The notes under the pieces are model-generated. The model was not told the DNA's origin. It saw only the letters and a program-made list of their open reading frames with translations, and did no database searches. A DNA stretch of 64,000 nt from UBA1413 sp964650525. Lineage in GTDB: Bacteria > Bacteroidota > Bacteroidia > Bacteroidales > Prolixibacteraceae. Position numbers and translations under genes: made by a program. The DNA is taken from contig CAZYUA010000013.1 of NCBI GenBank assembly GCA_964650525.1, forward strand, positions 38,072 to 102,071, read 5' to 3'. How positions within the stretch are numbered: position 1 is the first letter of the stretch; each line of letters opens with the position of its first letter. This document shows positions 23,362 through 33,309 of the stretch, one piece after another.

Positions 23362-26300
23362 CTACTCGGCCAGAGCCTTCATCCCCAGGGATGCTTCGAC
23401 CTTCTCCAGCCTGCCGTTCAACAATTTCATTTCCGCTTCTAACCGGTCGTTCTTTTCCTTCAGTTTTTCATTTTCTGATTGTAACTCCCTGACAGCATTG
23501 ATAAGGGCTACGTTTATAGGGTGCATATCCAGCTGGAGGAAACCGTCCTCTCCTGTTGAGACCGCTTCAGGGAACAAGCTTTGTACTTCCTGGGCAACCA
23601 GTCCGATTTGTTCCTTTTCAGCCGGCAGATGCCGGGAGTTGCCTGTTTTGTAATGAAACCGTACCGGCTGGAGGGCGGCAATTTCTTCAAGCCCCCGGGA
23701 ATAGGGTCCCATCAGATCCTTCAGCCGGAGGTCGGAAGTGGTAAGCCAGGCAGTGCTTCCGTCGGTCTTGATGGCGGAGCCCGCCACATGGAGGGCTTGT
23801 TCAGGGGCTGCAGTTCCAATACCCACGCGGCCTGACACAAAGAATTTTCCACCTTCAAAATAACCGGAAAAACCATCGGGTGATCCGACAAAGACTTTCA
23901 CGCCAAAGGTGGTACCTGCGTTGGCCAGGGAAAGTCCGTAAAGTGCACAACCGTAATTGGCATCCGTCTGTCCGAAGAGTCCGTATCGTTTAGAGGATCC
24001 GTAAACTCCGCAACCATCTGAGGAGGCACTGACGCCATAAACGCCATAAGTCGTGCCGAGGTTGGAGCTTGCAGACCCGAACAATGCGGCACCCATGGAA
24101 GAAAGGGTTTCTCCGATGACACCGTAAGCGGTGGCTGTTGTGGAGGTAGCCACACCGTGCAGTCCGGTTGCCGGGGCAGTGCCGTAAACGCCCTTTCCTC
24201 CCAGCGATACGGCAGATCCATAGACGCCATAGGTAGTTCCGGCGGGCGCAACAGCCTGGCCGGTAGTGCCGTAATCCTGGCCGCTTCCGGCAACTCCTGC
24301 GCCGGTGGCGTAGTATGATCGTCCCATCACACCGGTATTACCTTCTCCGAACACGCCGTAACCTCCTGAAGATTTTGAATCGCCATAGACGCCGTAAGTG
24401 ATCCCTGTGGCAGCGCTGGCTACCCCCTTCACGCCCAGGTCTGGCGCAGATCCCAGTACCCCAAAGCCATCCGGGGATTGAGAGGTACCTTTAACCCCGT
24501 AATTTATGCCGGTAACAGCGGTAGCATCGCCCTGAAGGGCTATTCCCTGCGAAGAGTTGGTTTCACCGGATACCGCACTGACAGCAGCGGAACCGGTGGT
24601 ACGGCCTTTAATGGCAATACCGGGTCCCTCTCCGAACAGACCAAACCCGGATGGTGAGCTGGCCGAACCGTACACACCATAATTCGTTCCTGTTTCAGCG
24701 GAAGCTGTTCCGAAAACGCCCCTGCCGTTGACAGAGGCAGCAATTCCCCTGACACCGTATGTCACGCCGGTCTCGGAAGTGGCTGCTCCCCAGACTCCCC
24801 GGCCTGTGGAAGTGGCTGAGGTGCCCTGCACGCCTACGGGTCCGGAGCCAAAAACCCCACTGCTGGTGGCTGTCGAGGAGAGAGACTCTCCAAACACGCC
24901 GAAGGAGGTCCCGGAAGCAGCAGTTACTTTGCCGTATACTCCTATTCCGGAAGAGGATGCCGCTTCGCCCGTGACTCCGGCAGTTGCCCCAGTGGCAGCC
25001 CTGGCTGTTCCATAAACCCCCCTTCCGGAGGTGGAAAACGACTCACCGTAAACTCCGAAGTTGGCTCCGGTAGCCGCATTTCCCATGCCATAAACGCCGA
25101 TTCCCGTTGATGAGGCCACCTGGCCGGAAACACCGACTCCGTTACCGGTGGTTGCCAAAACGACTCCCCTGACTCCATGGCCATCAGGGGAGAAGGTTTC
25201 ACCCCTGACGCCATCGTTGAAACCGGTAGTCGCTGAGCCCAGACCATACACCCCATGTCCGGCCGCGGCTGCAGATTCTCCGAATACACCTGTTGCAGCG
25301 CCGGTTGTGGAGGAAGAAGTTGCTTTTCCGGCTACACCATAACCAGACGGGGACGCCGATTCTCCGAAAACGCCATAGGTAGTTCCGGTCCCGGAGGTCA
25401 CAATCCCAAAGAGGCCATACCCCGAGCTGGAGGTTGACTTACCGTAAATGCCGGCTGAAGCCCCGGTGGGAGAGGAACTTTCGCCAACAACGCCTCGGCC
25501 ACCTGCTACTGCACTGGTTCCGTAAATGCCGGTAGCCCCGCCGCCATAAACGCCGGTGCCTGAGGGGGAATAGGAAAGACCATAAATCCCCACTCCCTGG
25601 CCGGTGCCGGCCGTATTCTGTCCAACAACGCCCGCCCCCATCGGAGAATTGGATTCTCCACTCACACCGGCAGCAGGACCCCTGCCGTAGACGCCAAAAC
25701 CATTGGGGGATACCGAGGTGCCCACCACCCCAAAGGTGTTGCCGATAGGGTTGGTGGCTTCCCCCTGGACAGCAGTCATCAGGGCTTTACCGAAGACCCC
25801 AAATCCTTCCGTAGAGGAGGACTGGCCGAAAACCCCGTAATTAACTCCGGCCATGGAGGTCGCCGTACCGGAAACTCCTTTTCCTGCCATTGAGGAAGAG
25901 AGACCTTTTACCCCTGTCGTAGCTCCGGAGCCCGGGGTTACAAAGCCATAAACGCCGGTTCCCGAGGTGGAAGCTGAACTGCCTGTCACACCGGCGTTGT
26001 CTCCGGTACCCGAAGTGGCTGTTCCTGTGACACCCGATCCGGTGGCACCAGCGGCTTCCCCGTAGATGCCGCTTCCTGCTGCCGTTGCCACACCATGGAT
26101 GGCCGATGCTGAAGTATTGGTAATGGTGAAAGCAAAGGGAGAAGCCCCTGCCGCTCCTTCGTATGGGAGGGAAAAGGAGCTGCTCCCTGAAGAGAGATCA
26201 TCTGCAGGAGCCCAGGTCGTACCGTTCCACTTCAGTATCTGGCCTGCCAAAGCTCCTGCCTGTGCAATTTTCGAACCTGTAACCGCACCGGCAGCGATCT

Positions 26301-28464
26301 TTTCGGTAACAACGGAGCTGGCTGCCAGCTTCCCGGAGGTCACCGCTTCTTCCGCCAGCTTGCCGGTAGTAACGGCCCCATTGGCAATCTTCCCCGAAGT
26401 AACTGCCAGGTCACTGATCTTTGAAGTGGCCACCGACTGATCGCCAAGATCTGCTGTTTGGATCGTATTGTCTGCAATTCGTGCCGAGATCACCGAGTTG
26501 TTTCCCAGATCATCTGCAGTAATGGTCCCATCCAAAATCTTAACAGTGGTAATCTTTCCCTCCCCGATGACAGGATTCGGATAGAGTCCTGAGAGATCAC
26601 CTCCTGCAATACCTATGGGATTGCTGCCTGCACTTCCGGTCTCATCCACAGCAGGAGCCCAGGTTGTACCGTTCCATTTGAGCACATGCCCGGCAACGGC
26701 CAGCTGCTGGGCCAATCGCAGCGGAGAGAGGGTGGTGCCGTTGCCGGCAAGGGTCGGATCGGTCTGCACGGTTTGCCCACCCCAATTGTCACCCGTCAGT
26801 CCAGGCATCGTCACACTGTTTCCTCCACTGATGGATAACACATTGCCGGAAAACGATAAATTCTGAATCTCGTTCAGAGGATTGCTGTCCGCATCCTCCA
26901 CATTGTCAATTCCATCGAGGAATGCAGCAGGAATGTTCTGGATCTTTGTCCAGAGAGGCTGTATTAACTGATTAGCTACCCCCAGAGGATTTGCATCGGT
27001 GCCCTGCCCTGTCAGGGTGGTATTGGTCTTTACAACCTGCACCCCCCAGTTGTCTCCGCCCCCGGCTGAGGGCAGAACAACCGTCCCCCCGTTTTTATCA
27101 AGAGTAAGGACAGTCCCGCTAATAGAAATCTTCTGCAATTCGTTGTCCGGATTGTGATCGGCATCGTTTACGGCATCCACAAAGCTGCCCCCGTTTTTGG
27201 ACAGGAATACCAGACTGTCTACTTTGTATAACAGCTGGATTTCGTTTTGCTTATCATTGTCTGCATCATCCACATTATCTATGTTATCGGAAAAGCCGGC
27301 AGGAATACCTTTTATTTTCGACCAGTCTGGTTCCAACAGGGAGTGAACAACCCCCAGGGGGCTCGCTAAAGTGCCTTCCCCGGTAAGGGTAGCATTGGTC
27401 TTAGTCACCTGGGTACCCCAGTGGTCCCCCGGCAAAGCCACCGTACCACCTCCTTTGCTCAGTGTCAGATTGGAACCGCTGAGGCTGACCGTCTGAATCT
27501 CATTGGCTGCATCGGCATCGGCATCGTTGACATCGTCGACGCCATCCAGAAAACCGGCCGGTTTCCCCTGTATGTTGGACCAGGCTGGCTGCAGCTGAAT
27601 CTGCGACACCCCCAGCGGACTGGCCGTGGTTCCCTCACCCGTAAGAGTGGAATTGATTTTTACCACCTGCGATCCCCACTGATCGCCAGGGATGGGTACT
27701 GTTCCTCCTCCTTTGTTCAGGCTCAAACTGGAACCGCTGATACTAAGCGACTGAATCTCATTGGTGGCATCGGCATCAGCATCCTCCACATTATCCGTAT
27801 CATCCTGAAATCCTGCAGGCTTACCCAGGATATTGGACCAGGAGGGCTGAAGCTGGGCTTGCACCACCCCTAAAGGACTGGCCATGGTTCCCTCCCCAGA
27901 AAGCGGTGCATTGGCCCTGACTACCTGAGTTCCCCAATTGTCACTCGCTCCTCCGGATGGCAGGGTTACCGACCCACCTCCCTGATCGAGCATCAGCACA
28001 CTGCCATTCAGGGTCAGCTTTTGCAATTCATTGAAAGGACTGGCATCGGCATCATCCTTATTTCTTACCTCTCCGGCATACAGAGCATACGGCACGCTCA
28101 GCAACTGAACCGTTCCCATGGCCTGGAATGCTGTCCCGCCGGCAGGGTCCATCTCCACCCTGACAAAACAGGAACTACCCCCCCAGTCAATATCACTGAA
28201 GACGCCCATAGCAATTGTTCCATTTCCGATCGACAAATCAACCAGGCCGAAATCATTGGTGATCTTCTCGTGAATCTCGCGGTAGACCACGGTCCCTGAT
28301 GCTGATCCTGTCAGGATACTGATCCTGAAAGTCACATTTTTGTTAGCCAGCACACCACCCATGCCATCACGGGCAACCGCCTGGTACTTGAATGCCCGGG
28401 GAGGCTGAGCAAGCATCGAAACACCCCAGAACATAATCAGTAATAAAAGGAATTGTTTTTTCAT
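23362..28464 (-). CDS. Giant secreted repeat protein with S74 (tail-spike chaperone) C-terminus
   Basis: 1700 residues with a signal peptide (MKKQFLLLLIMFWGVSMLAQ). Residues about 20-140 form a conserved N-terminal domain (FKYQAVARDGMGGVL) common in Bacteroidota. Next come four to five modules of about 80 residues, each with WGxQVVKTN, LTGEGT, SPLGV, GKPAGF and DADxDxxNEIQ. A ladder of short TSGKLA-like repeats follows, then roughly 650 residues of GVYG repeats about 20 long. The end is a peptidase S74 intramolecular chaperone with the self-cleavage dyad Ser1577 and Lys1582 in TSDLRLKD, followed by a coiled coil. By analogy with phage tail spikes it should trimerise and cleave itself. There is no T9SS tail. 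Likely a surface fibre or adhesin. Confidence 0.85.
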   Translation of the reverse strand: MKKQFLLLLIMFWGVSMLAQPPRAFKYQAVARDGMGGVLANKNVTFRISILTGSASGTVVYREIHEKITNDFGLVDLSIGNGTIAMGVFSDIDWGGSSCFVRVEMDPAGGTAFQAMGTVQLLSVPYALYAGEVRNKDDADASPFNELQKLTLNGSVLMLDQGGGSVTLPSGGASDNWGTQVVRANAPLSGEGTMASPLGVVQAQLQPSWSNILGKPAGFQDDTDNVEDADADATNEIQSLSISGSSLSLNKGGGTVPIPGDQWGSQVVKINSTLTGEGTTASPLGVSQIQLQPAWSNIQGKPAGFLDGVDDVNDADADAANEIQTVSLSGSNLTLSKGGGTVALPGDHWGTQVTKTNATLTGEGTLASPLGVVHSLLEPDWSKIKGIPAGFSDNIDNVDDADNDKQNEIQLLYKVDSLVFLSKNGGSFVDAVNDADHNPDNELQKISISGTVLTLDKNGGTVVLPSAGGGDNWGVQVVKTNTTLTGQGTDANPLGVANQLIQPLWTKIQNIPAAFLDGIDNVEDADSNPLNEIQNLSFSGNVLSISGGNSVTMPGLTGDNWGGQTVQTDPTLAGNGTTLSPLRLAQQLAVAGHVLKWNGTTWAPAVDETGSAGSNPIGIAGGDLSGLYPNPVIGEGKITTVKILDGTITADDLGNNSVISARIADNTIQTADLGDQSVATSKISDLAVTSGKIANGAVTTGKLAEEAVTSGKLAASSVVTEKIAAGAVTGSKIAQAGALAGQILKWNGTTWAPADDLSSGSSSFSLPYEGAAGASPFAFTITNTSASAIHGVATAAGSGIYGEAAGATGSGVTGTATSGTGDNAGVTGSSASTSGTGVYGFVTPGSGATTGVKGLSSSMAGKGVSGTATSMAGVNYGVFGQSSSTEGFGVFGKALMTAVQGEATNPIGNTFGVVGTSVSPNGFGVYGRGPAAGVSGESNSPMGAGVVGQNTAGTGQGVGIYGLSYSPSGTGVYGGGATGIYGTSAVAGGRGVVGESSSPTGASAGIYGKSTSSSGYGLFGIVTSGTGTTYGVFGESASPSGYGVAGKATSSSTTGAATGVFGESAAAAGHGVYGLGSATTGFNDGVRGETFSPDGHGVRGVVLATTGNGVGVSGQVASSTGIGVYGMGNAATGANFGVYGESFSTSGRGVYGTARAATGATAGVTGEAASSSGIGVYGKVTAASGTSFGVFGESLSSTATSSGVFGSGPVGVQGTSATSTGRGVWGAATSETGVTYGVRGIAASVNGRGVFGTASAETGTNYGVYGSASSPSGFGLFGEGPGIAIKGRTTGSAAVSAVSGETNSSQGIALQGDATAVTGINYGVKGTSQSPDGFGVLGSAPDLGVKGVASAATGITYGVYGDSKSSGGYGVFGEGNTGVMGRSYYATGAGVAGSGQDYGTTGQAVAPAGTTYGVYGSAVSLGGKGVYGTAPATGLHGVATSTTATAYGVIGETLSSMGAALFGSASSNLGTTYGVYGVSASSDGCGVYGSSKRYGLFGQTDANYGCALYGLSLANAGTTFGVKVFVGSPDGFSGYFEGGKFFVSGRVGIGTAAPEQALHVAGSAIKTDGSTAWLTTSDLRLKDLMGPYSRGLEEIAALQPVRFHYKTGNSRHLPAEKEQIGLVAQEVQSLFPEAVSTGEDGFLQLDMHPINVALINAVRELQSENEKLKEKNDRLEAEMKLLNGRLEKVEASLGMKALAE

Positions 28465-28907
28465 GGTTCCAATAATTTGAAAATTTCAGTATTTATCCGG
28501 ATTATCCGGTCACCGGAGCCTGTTATTGCCGGAAAATCCCGGAAAGGATATTCTCCTTCCATTCCACCGGTGAGGGGTTTCAAGTTACGGATTGTTTTCC
28601 GGGAATTCCGGATCCGGGTAGATTTTTTATCAACATCGGGGGGTTAACAGAGATATGCCAGGGGGCTGGGACCGGTTTCAGTCCCGGAATCTTCTATACA
28701 TGTCGGGCCACAAGTACCTTTCGTATACTCTGAATTTCCTGTCATTCAGACCTATAAGATTACTGATCAGAAAAGGAGAACAAAGGAAATCAGAAAAAGG
28801 TTGAGGGTTACCATAGTTATCGGGGCTGTCACGGTAATTGGACAGTACTTTCAAAAAGAGGAGGAATAGCAGGCTATTGGTTGCCTGCATGGAAGGTTCC
28901 GGGTTTG
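28465..28907. other. Intergenic region upstream of the S74 repeat protein
   Basis: About 443 bases between the start of the giant gene and the end of nagB, both on the minus strand. A 77-residue frame at 28678-28911 has no protein-like features and overlaps nagB. No RNA gene or strong hairpin was recognised. Confidence 0.45.
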
Positions 28908-29735
28908 TCACCAGTTGAGGTCCGACCTCCAGATACGCTGGATATCGAGGTTCTCCTTCTCGATGTCCAGGAAATGTTTGAAGGTGCCCACTTTCAGTTC
29001 ATAGGTAGCCGCCTCATCGCAAACAATCAGAGCCCTTGGATGCAGCTGCAAAGCGCTCCCGGTCCACATGTGGCTCACACTCTCTTCGATGATATGGTGC
29101 AATGCACGGGCCTTGGCGTGGCCATTGACAACGATCAGGACCTCCCGGGCATCCATCACGGTTCCTACGCCAACGGTCAGGGCCAGTTTGGGGACCCTGG
29201 CCACATCGTTTCCAAAAAACCTGGAATTAACCAACCGGGTATCATAATTCAACGCTTTCGGCCGGGTTCTGCTAGTCAACGAAGAGCCCGGCTCATTAAA
29301 GGCAATATGACCATCAACGCCAATCCCACCCAGAAACAGCCTGATGCCGCCCACGGCCTGGATTTTCTTCTCGTAAGCTGCACATTCTTCCTTGATATCC
29401 TCTGCCAACCCATTGAGAATATGGACGTTTTCCTTCCGGATATCGACTTGACCGAAAAAGTTGGTCCACATGAAATAGTGGTAACTCTGCGGATGGTCGG
29501 GTGACAACCCCACATATTCATCCATGTTAAAGGTTACAACATTCCGGAACGACACTTTCCCGAGTTTATACAGGGAAATCAATTCCGTATAAACCCCCAG
29601 AGGCGAAGAACCGGTGGGAAGTCCCAGCACAAAAGGATTTTCGGAAGTAGGGTTGAATAGTTCAATCCTTCTGGCAATGTAGCTGGCAGTCCATTTGGAA
29701 AGGCTTTCATAATCGGGTTGTATGACCAGTCTCAT
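28908..29735 (-). CDS. nagB: Glucosamine-6-phosphate deaminase
   Basis: 275 residues, the normal length. It converts glucosamine 6-phosphate to fructose 6-phosphate and ammonia, feeding amino sugars into glycolysis. Family motifs are LGLPTGSSPLGVY near residue 38, the catalytic-site MDEYVGLSPDHPQSYHYFM, and GGIGVDGHIAFNEPGSSL. The active-site Asp of MDEY and the His of GHIAFNEP are present. It appears to be a single gene; it may process amino sugars from peptidoglycan turnover or from host or algal glycans. Confidence 0.97.
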   Translation of the reverse strand: MRLVIQPDYESLSKWTASYIARRIELFNPTSENPFVLGLPTGSSPLGVYTELISLYKLGKVSFRNVVTFNMDEYVGLSPDHPQSYHYFMWTNFFGQVDIRKENVHILNGLAEDIKEECAAYEKKIQAVGGIRLFLGGIGVDGHIAFNEPGSSLTSRTRPKALNYDTRLVNSRFFGNDVARVPKLALTVGVGTVMDAREVLIVVNGHAKARALHHIIEESVSHMWTGSALQLHPRALIVCDEAATYELKVGTFKHFLDIEKENLDIQRIWRSDLNW

Positions 29736-29956
29736 AGCTTTACGTTAAAAATTGTTCAGATAAAGTGATATTTCTCCGGCAATATCGGCTTTTTTCCTGA
29801 ATTGTCCGACTGTGTACCCCATAAATCTGTTTCTAATCAGGGTGTGGGTGTTCGCGCAAGTTTCAACTAACCCGACTAAAGGTGTTCTTAGAGGCGTCAT
29901 CCTGGTTCTGATCTGCAAAAAACAGCCGGGACTGGCCAACGCGCCAGCATAAAAGT

Positions 29957-29992
29957 GCCGGTCCGGAACAGGTAAGGCTGTTCCGGACCGGC
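29957..29992 (-). terminator. Terminator hairpin after the FadL-like gene
   Basis: A perfect 15-base stem, GCCGGTCCGGAACAG (29957-29971) with its complement at 29978-29992, and a 6-base loop. On the minus strand ACTTTTATG follows, a short T-tract. It lies 23 bases beyond the stop of the outer-membrane protein gene. Confidence 0.75.
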
Positions 29993-30001
29993 GAAAGGGA
30001 A

Positions 30002-30029
30002 GGATTCAGGTTCCTTAGAACCTGAATCC
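30002..30029 (-). repeat. Second perfect hairpin overlapping the FadL-like stop codon
   Basis: GGATTCAGGTTC (30002-30013) and GAACCTGAATCC (30018-30029) form a 12-base stem with a 4-base loop that contains part of the stop codon of the gene ending at 30015. With the terminator hairpin beside it, it may protect the mRNA 3' end. The rest of 29736-30001 shows no gene. Confidence 0.6.
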
Positions 30030-31511
30030 CAATGTAAAGAGGACTTTGCTTGTTGTATTATCGAATGTGGCCATTTCCGGCCTGGGATAGTCATCGGTCA
30101 AAGGAGCCGGATATAGCATATTGTGTTCGGTGAAGGCAGACTGACGGTAAGCCAGATCTACGAAAAAACCACCGCTTTTATAACCCAGACCTGCCGAATA
30201 GACGTTAAAATTCTGACCTGCATTGGGTTGGGGTTCACCGAAAGCGGTCTCATTAAAAGCCGAAGGATATAATTCATACCCTGCGCGGAAAGAAAAAGTT
30301 TCCGTTAGCCGGTACTCGCCCCCGAGTCTCAGGTTAGTGGTGGCTTTGTAAATATCAGAAATATCTTTGTTTTCGTCGATGAAGTCATATCCGTCGCCTC
30401 CATTGCGCAACTTTGCAATGGCATAATCAAGGTATTCCACATCGGCGCTTATGAGTCCCTTTTTTCCCAACACCACTGCTCCGCTCAGAGTAGCTTTAAA
30501 CGGAGTCACCAGGTCGTAATCGTATTCCAGAAATGGCGACATCACATCGTAATCTTCCGTTTCGTTATCTTCGTAGGTAACAGAAGACATCATGGAGGTT
30601 TCAAAGTTGTCGTTCAGGCTAAAGAAGGTCGGGGTAGCCAGGGAGGCACCGATTCTGAGTATCTGCACCGGTTTAAAGATCATCCCCAGCTTGAAATTGT
30701 ACCCTGTTCCCAGGGTTCTTAATGAATTGGTAAAACTGAATTCATTCAGAAAGGGGATACTGTTGTCCTGGTCCCACTCCTTGAGCACTGAATATTCCTT
30801 ATAATAAAGATCCACAATCCCAAGGGAGGCTCCCAGGTAAAACCGGTGGTTGAAATTAAGTCCTGCTCCGAGGGTATACTCATCCATGGCCCCTTTGCGC
30901 TGGTAACTCTTTCTCTGGCTCTGGCCATACCCTGCATCACGGATATCATGCCAGTATTCCTTCTGGTCGGTATCGTACAGCAACACATCCGACTGCCAGG
31001 CCAGTTCTTCGTAATACTCGCTCCAGTCGTTGTAATTGGCGTTTTCTGCGATGTAATCCAGGAACGACGATTTTGCATTGGTGCCTTCAGCCAGCGAATA
31101 GGAGTTAAAGTCCTTCAACCGGTTCAACCCGAACCCTACATTTACGTTTACAAGTCCGCTGCCCCCATTACCCTTGATGGTCAGAGCTGCCACATAGCTG
31201 ATGTTGCTGAGGCTGAGCCTGTAGTTATTTTCTTCCATCGGATTGCCCAGATAGAGTGATTTGGAACCAATCATCCCGAAGTTGGGAGTGAAGGCGAATT
31301 CTGAAGAGCGGTAGATGCCCAGACCGGCAGGATTGATTGCTGAAGCTGTAAAATCGCCTCCCAGTGCACCAAATGCATTACCCATAGCCCCGGAGCGGGC
31401 AGTTCCTTCGATTCTGCCGGAGGAATACCGAAGGACATCCACAAAATCCTGGGCCGTAATAAAGAAAGGAAGCAGGATCATCCAGGCGGCGACAAACATA
31501 TTCTTGTTCAT
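30015..31511 (-). CDS. OmpP1/FadL/TodX-like outer-membrane transporter
   Basis: 498 residues with a signal peptide (to about 20, FFITAQ). The N-terminal part shows the family's plug and hatch pattern, GTARSGAMGNAFGALGGDFT, then SAINPAGLGIYRSSEFAFTP. About fourteen alternating strands follow, and the C-terminus ends KVLFTLGFRF with a terminal Phe. Such proteins take up long-chain fatty acids or other hydrophobic compounds, though many Bacteroidota paralogues have unknown substrates. The Gly/Asn-rich signature identifies the family; the substrate cannot be inferred. It stands alone, closed by paired hairpins. Confidence 0.87.
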   Translation of the reverse strand: MNKNMFVAAWMILLPFFITAQDFVDVLRYSSGRIEGTARSGAMGNAFGALGGDFTASAINPAGLGIYRSSEFAFTPNFGMIGSKSLYLGNPMEENNYRLSLSNISYVAALTIKGNGGSGLVNVNVGFGLNRLKDFNSYSLAEGTNAKSSFLDYIAENANYNDWSEYYEELAWQSDVLLYDTDQKEYWHDIRDAGYGQSQRKSYQRKGAMDEYTLGAGLNFNHRFYLGASLGIVDLYYKEYSVLKEWDQDNSIPFLNEFSFTNSLRTLGTGYNFKLGMIFKPVQILRIGASLATPTFFSLNDNFETSMMSSVTYEDNETEDYDVMSPFLEYDYDLVTPFKATLSGAVVLGKKGLISADVEYLDYAIAKLRNGGDGYDFIDENKDISDIYKATTNLRLGGEYRLTETFSFRAGYELYPSAFNETAFGEPQPNAGQNFNVYSAGLGYKSGGFFVDLAYRQSAFTEHNMLYPAPLTDDYPRPEMATFDNTTSKVLFTLGFRF

Positions 31512-31623
31512 AGTTCTTATTTGTTTCTGTTACTATTTTTCTTTGATCGTCAATTTTACAAGCTAATGCTATCATTCAAAGCATGAAATTCAACTTATGG
31601 GTTAAAAGCAACCATCTGACATA

Positions 31624-33213
31624 TTACCGTCTTCCGCTGTGGCTGGATGATCCGCCTCCTCCGCTGCCCTGGCTTCCGCCGCCGGAAGAGGAACCGCCTC
31701 CGTAGCTTCCGGATCCTGAAGAACTGCTCCTGCTGGGAGCGCTGTAGGAAGGTGAGCTGTAAGAGGACGATGAACCAGACCGGGGTGAGCTGTAGCTCCG
31801 GCTGCTTTGTGACGGGCTTGAGGATGACCGGTTGACATTGGTTCCGGAGCTGGTGCTGCGCGAATAAGTGGATCCGGAACGGTAGGATCGTTCGCTGCTG
31901 GTGCTGCTGCTGGGTCTGGAGTAGACGGTTGCCGGCCTGTTCGTGCTTTTCAGGGTTCCAGAGGTGGAAGAGGAGGGCCGGCTGCCTTGTTGCACGTTAT
32001 AGCTGCTGCGGCTGGAAGCGCGCTGCTGGTTATAACTGGGGACATAAGTGCCTGATTGCCTGGATTGCGAAGTCGCCCTGTTGACGGTGGCTGGCCGGGT
32101 ATACTGCTGCTGGGCTCCGGAATAACGCCGGGACGCCGCACTGGAAGTGGACGTGACATTTCCGGAGGAAGGCGAGGTGTTCCGTGTGGCTGAAGCCCCG
32201 CTGATCCGGGTTCCCTGACCGGAAGTAGCTCCTTGGCTCCTTCTCATTTCGGTCATCGTACGACTCTGGCCTTCCCCCTGGGTAGCGCTGCCTTCCCTTC
32301 CCGGACGGCCTCCACCGGCTGCTCCTGAAACCGAAGTTCCCCTGTTGGTGGAAACACGCCCTCCCGCATCGGTACTCTTTAACGGCGAACGATCACTGTC
32401 AAGGGCTGTGCTACCCCGGGACTGACCATTCCGGCCTCCTCCGCCAGCGACAGTGGTATTGAAATCACGCCGCTGCCCGTAACGGTAATCTTCCCTGTCG
32501 ATGTAGCTGCCTCCCCAATAATTGTTAGAGTAAGGAGAGTACCAGGATGCATAATAGGGATAACCCCATCCGCCATAGCCCCAATAGCTGTATGGGCTGT
32601 ACCATGAATTATACATGCCACCATACCAACCACCATAATAACCGCCATACCAACCGCTGTACCAGGGAGAATAACCCCAGGAATTCCAGCCCCAGCCCAT
32701 ACCCCAGGAAAGGGAGGAGTAAGGATAGTACCAGCTGTCCCAGTACCAGTCATTCCAGTAAAAGGGATCATAGAAATAGGAATAAGGCCTGTGAAAACGA
32801 TGGATCCGGTACGAAAAATCGATGTCTTCCCCATCGTAATAATTGTTTATGACATATTTCACGTCGTCATCGTTATAATAGACGGTGGTGTCGGAATCGT
32901 AAAGTTCCATCTGATCCATGTTGTACAGTTGGGCATCTGCATAGTCACCGGCCTCTTCACCATCCATAATGTAATTCTTCATCGTTTTACCACCCTCTTC
33001 ATTATCAGTAATTTCGCTGATAATAAGACGGCTGTTTTGGCTTTCGGCCACCTGATCCTCCGACACGGACTGATCCTCCAAAACCACCGGAGGCGGTATA
33101 TCAGCCGGGTTGAAATAGATGTCGTCCACAGTGCCTTTCGAGATGTAAGACCCGGTGGAACAGGCTCCTAAAAGCAGCGCAACTGCAGAAACCAGGTAAA
33201 TTTTTGTTTTCAT
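31624..33213 (-). CDS. Lipoprotein with Trp/Tyr/Gly-rich middle and Ser/Arg-rich tail
   Basis: 529 residues. Lipobox LLGAC (Cys18) marks a lipoprotein. Residues about 20-130 are acidic and otherwise ordinary. Residues about 135-235 are extraordinarily rich in Trp, Tyr and Gly in short units such as GWYGGYYGGWYGG and SWYSPYSYWGYGGWGYP. From about 250 to the end the chain is Ser/Thr/Arg/Gly/Gln-rich, low complexity and presumably disordered, ending in runs of Ser and Gly. Proteins of this build are common hypothetical lipoproteins in Bacteroidota. I do not recognise a catalytic domain. A sticky, aromatic surface layer role is possible but unproven. Confidence 0.8.
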   Translation of the reverse strand: MKTKIYLVSAVALLLGACSTGSYISKGTVDDIYFNPADIPPPVVLEDQSVSEDQVAESQNSRLIISEITDNEEGGKTMKNYIMDGEEAGDYADAQLYNMDQMELYDSDTTVYYNDDDVKYVINNYYDGEDIDFSYRIHRFHRPYSYFYDPFYWNDWYWDSWYYPYSSLSWGMGWGWNSWGYSPWYSGWYGGYYGGWYGGMYNSWYSPYSYWGYGGWGYPYYASWYSPYSNNYWGGSYIDREDYRYGQRRDFNTTVAGGGGRNGQSRGSTALDSDRSPLKSTDAGGRVSTNRGTSVSGAAGGGRPGREGSATQGEGQSRTMTEMRRSQGATSGQGTRISGASATRNTSPSSGNVTSTSSAASRRYSGAQQQYTRPATVNRATSQSRQSGTYVPSYNQQRASSRSSYNVQQGSRPSSSTSGTLKSTNRPATVYSRPSSSTSSERSYRSGSTYSRSTSSGTNVNRSSSSPSQSSRSYSSPRSGSSSSYSSPSYSAPSRSSSSGSGSYGGGSSSGGGSQGSGGGGSSSHSGRR

Positions 33214-33262
33214 TGCAAATCCTCCCTTTTTACATTTATGATATTATTGCTTAATTTGTAAG

Positions 33263-33270
33263 CAAATTTA
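33263..33270 (-). promoter_or_regulatory. Probable -7 element for the Trp/Tyr-rich lipoprotein gene
   Basis: CAAATTTA on the plus strand reads TAAATTTG on the minus strand, a match to TAnnTTTG. It lies about 50 bases upstream of the ATG at 33213 in the divergent gap shared with proS. A palindrome TTGCTTA...TAAGCAA at about 33247-33264 overlaps this region and could be an operator. Confidence 0.4.
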
Positions 33271-33309
33271 TCGTTCAAAGAGAAACAAATTTCATACCAA
33301 ATTACCTAT

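Noticed and set aside
24700..26000. Regular short repeats resembling a CRISPR array
   Set aside because: They are the coding repeats (GVYG ladder) of the S74 protein; units are imperfect, in frame and without unique spacers.
23362..28464. Prophage suspected from the S74 tail-spike domain
   Set aside because: No capsid, terminase, integrase or lysis genes nearby; the protein has a Sec signal and a Bacteroidota N-terminal domain.
28678..28911. 77-residue minus-strand ORF before the S74 gene
   Set aside because: Overlaps the nagB end, lacks protein-like composition and has no recognisable motif.
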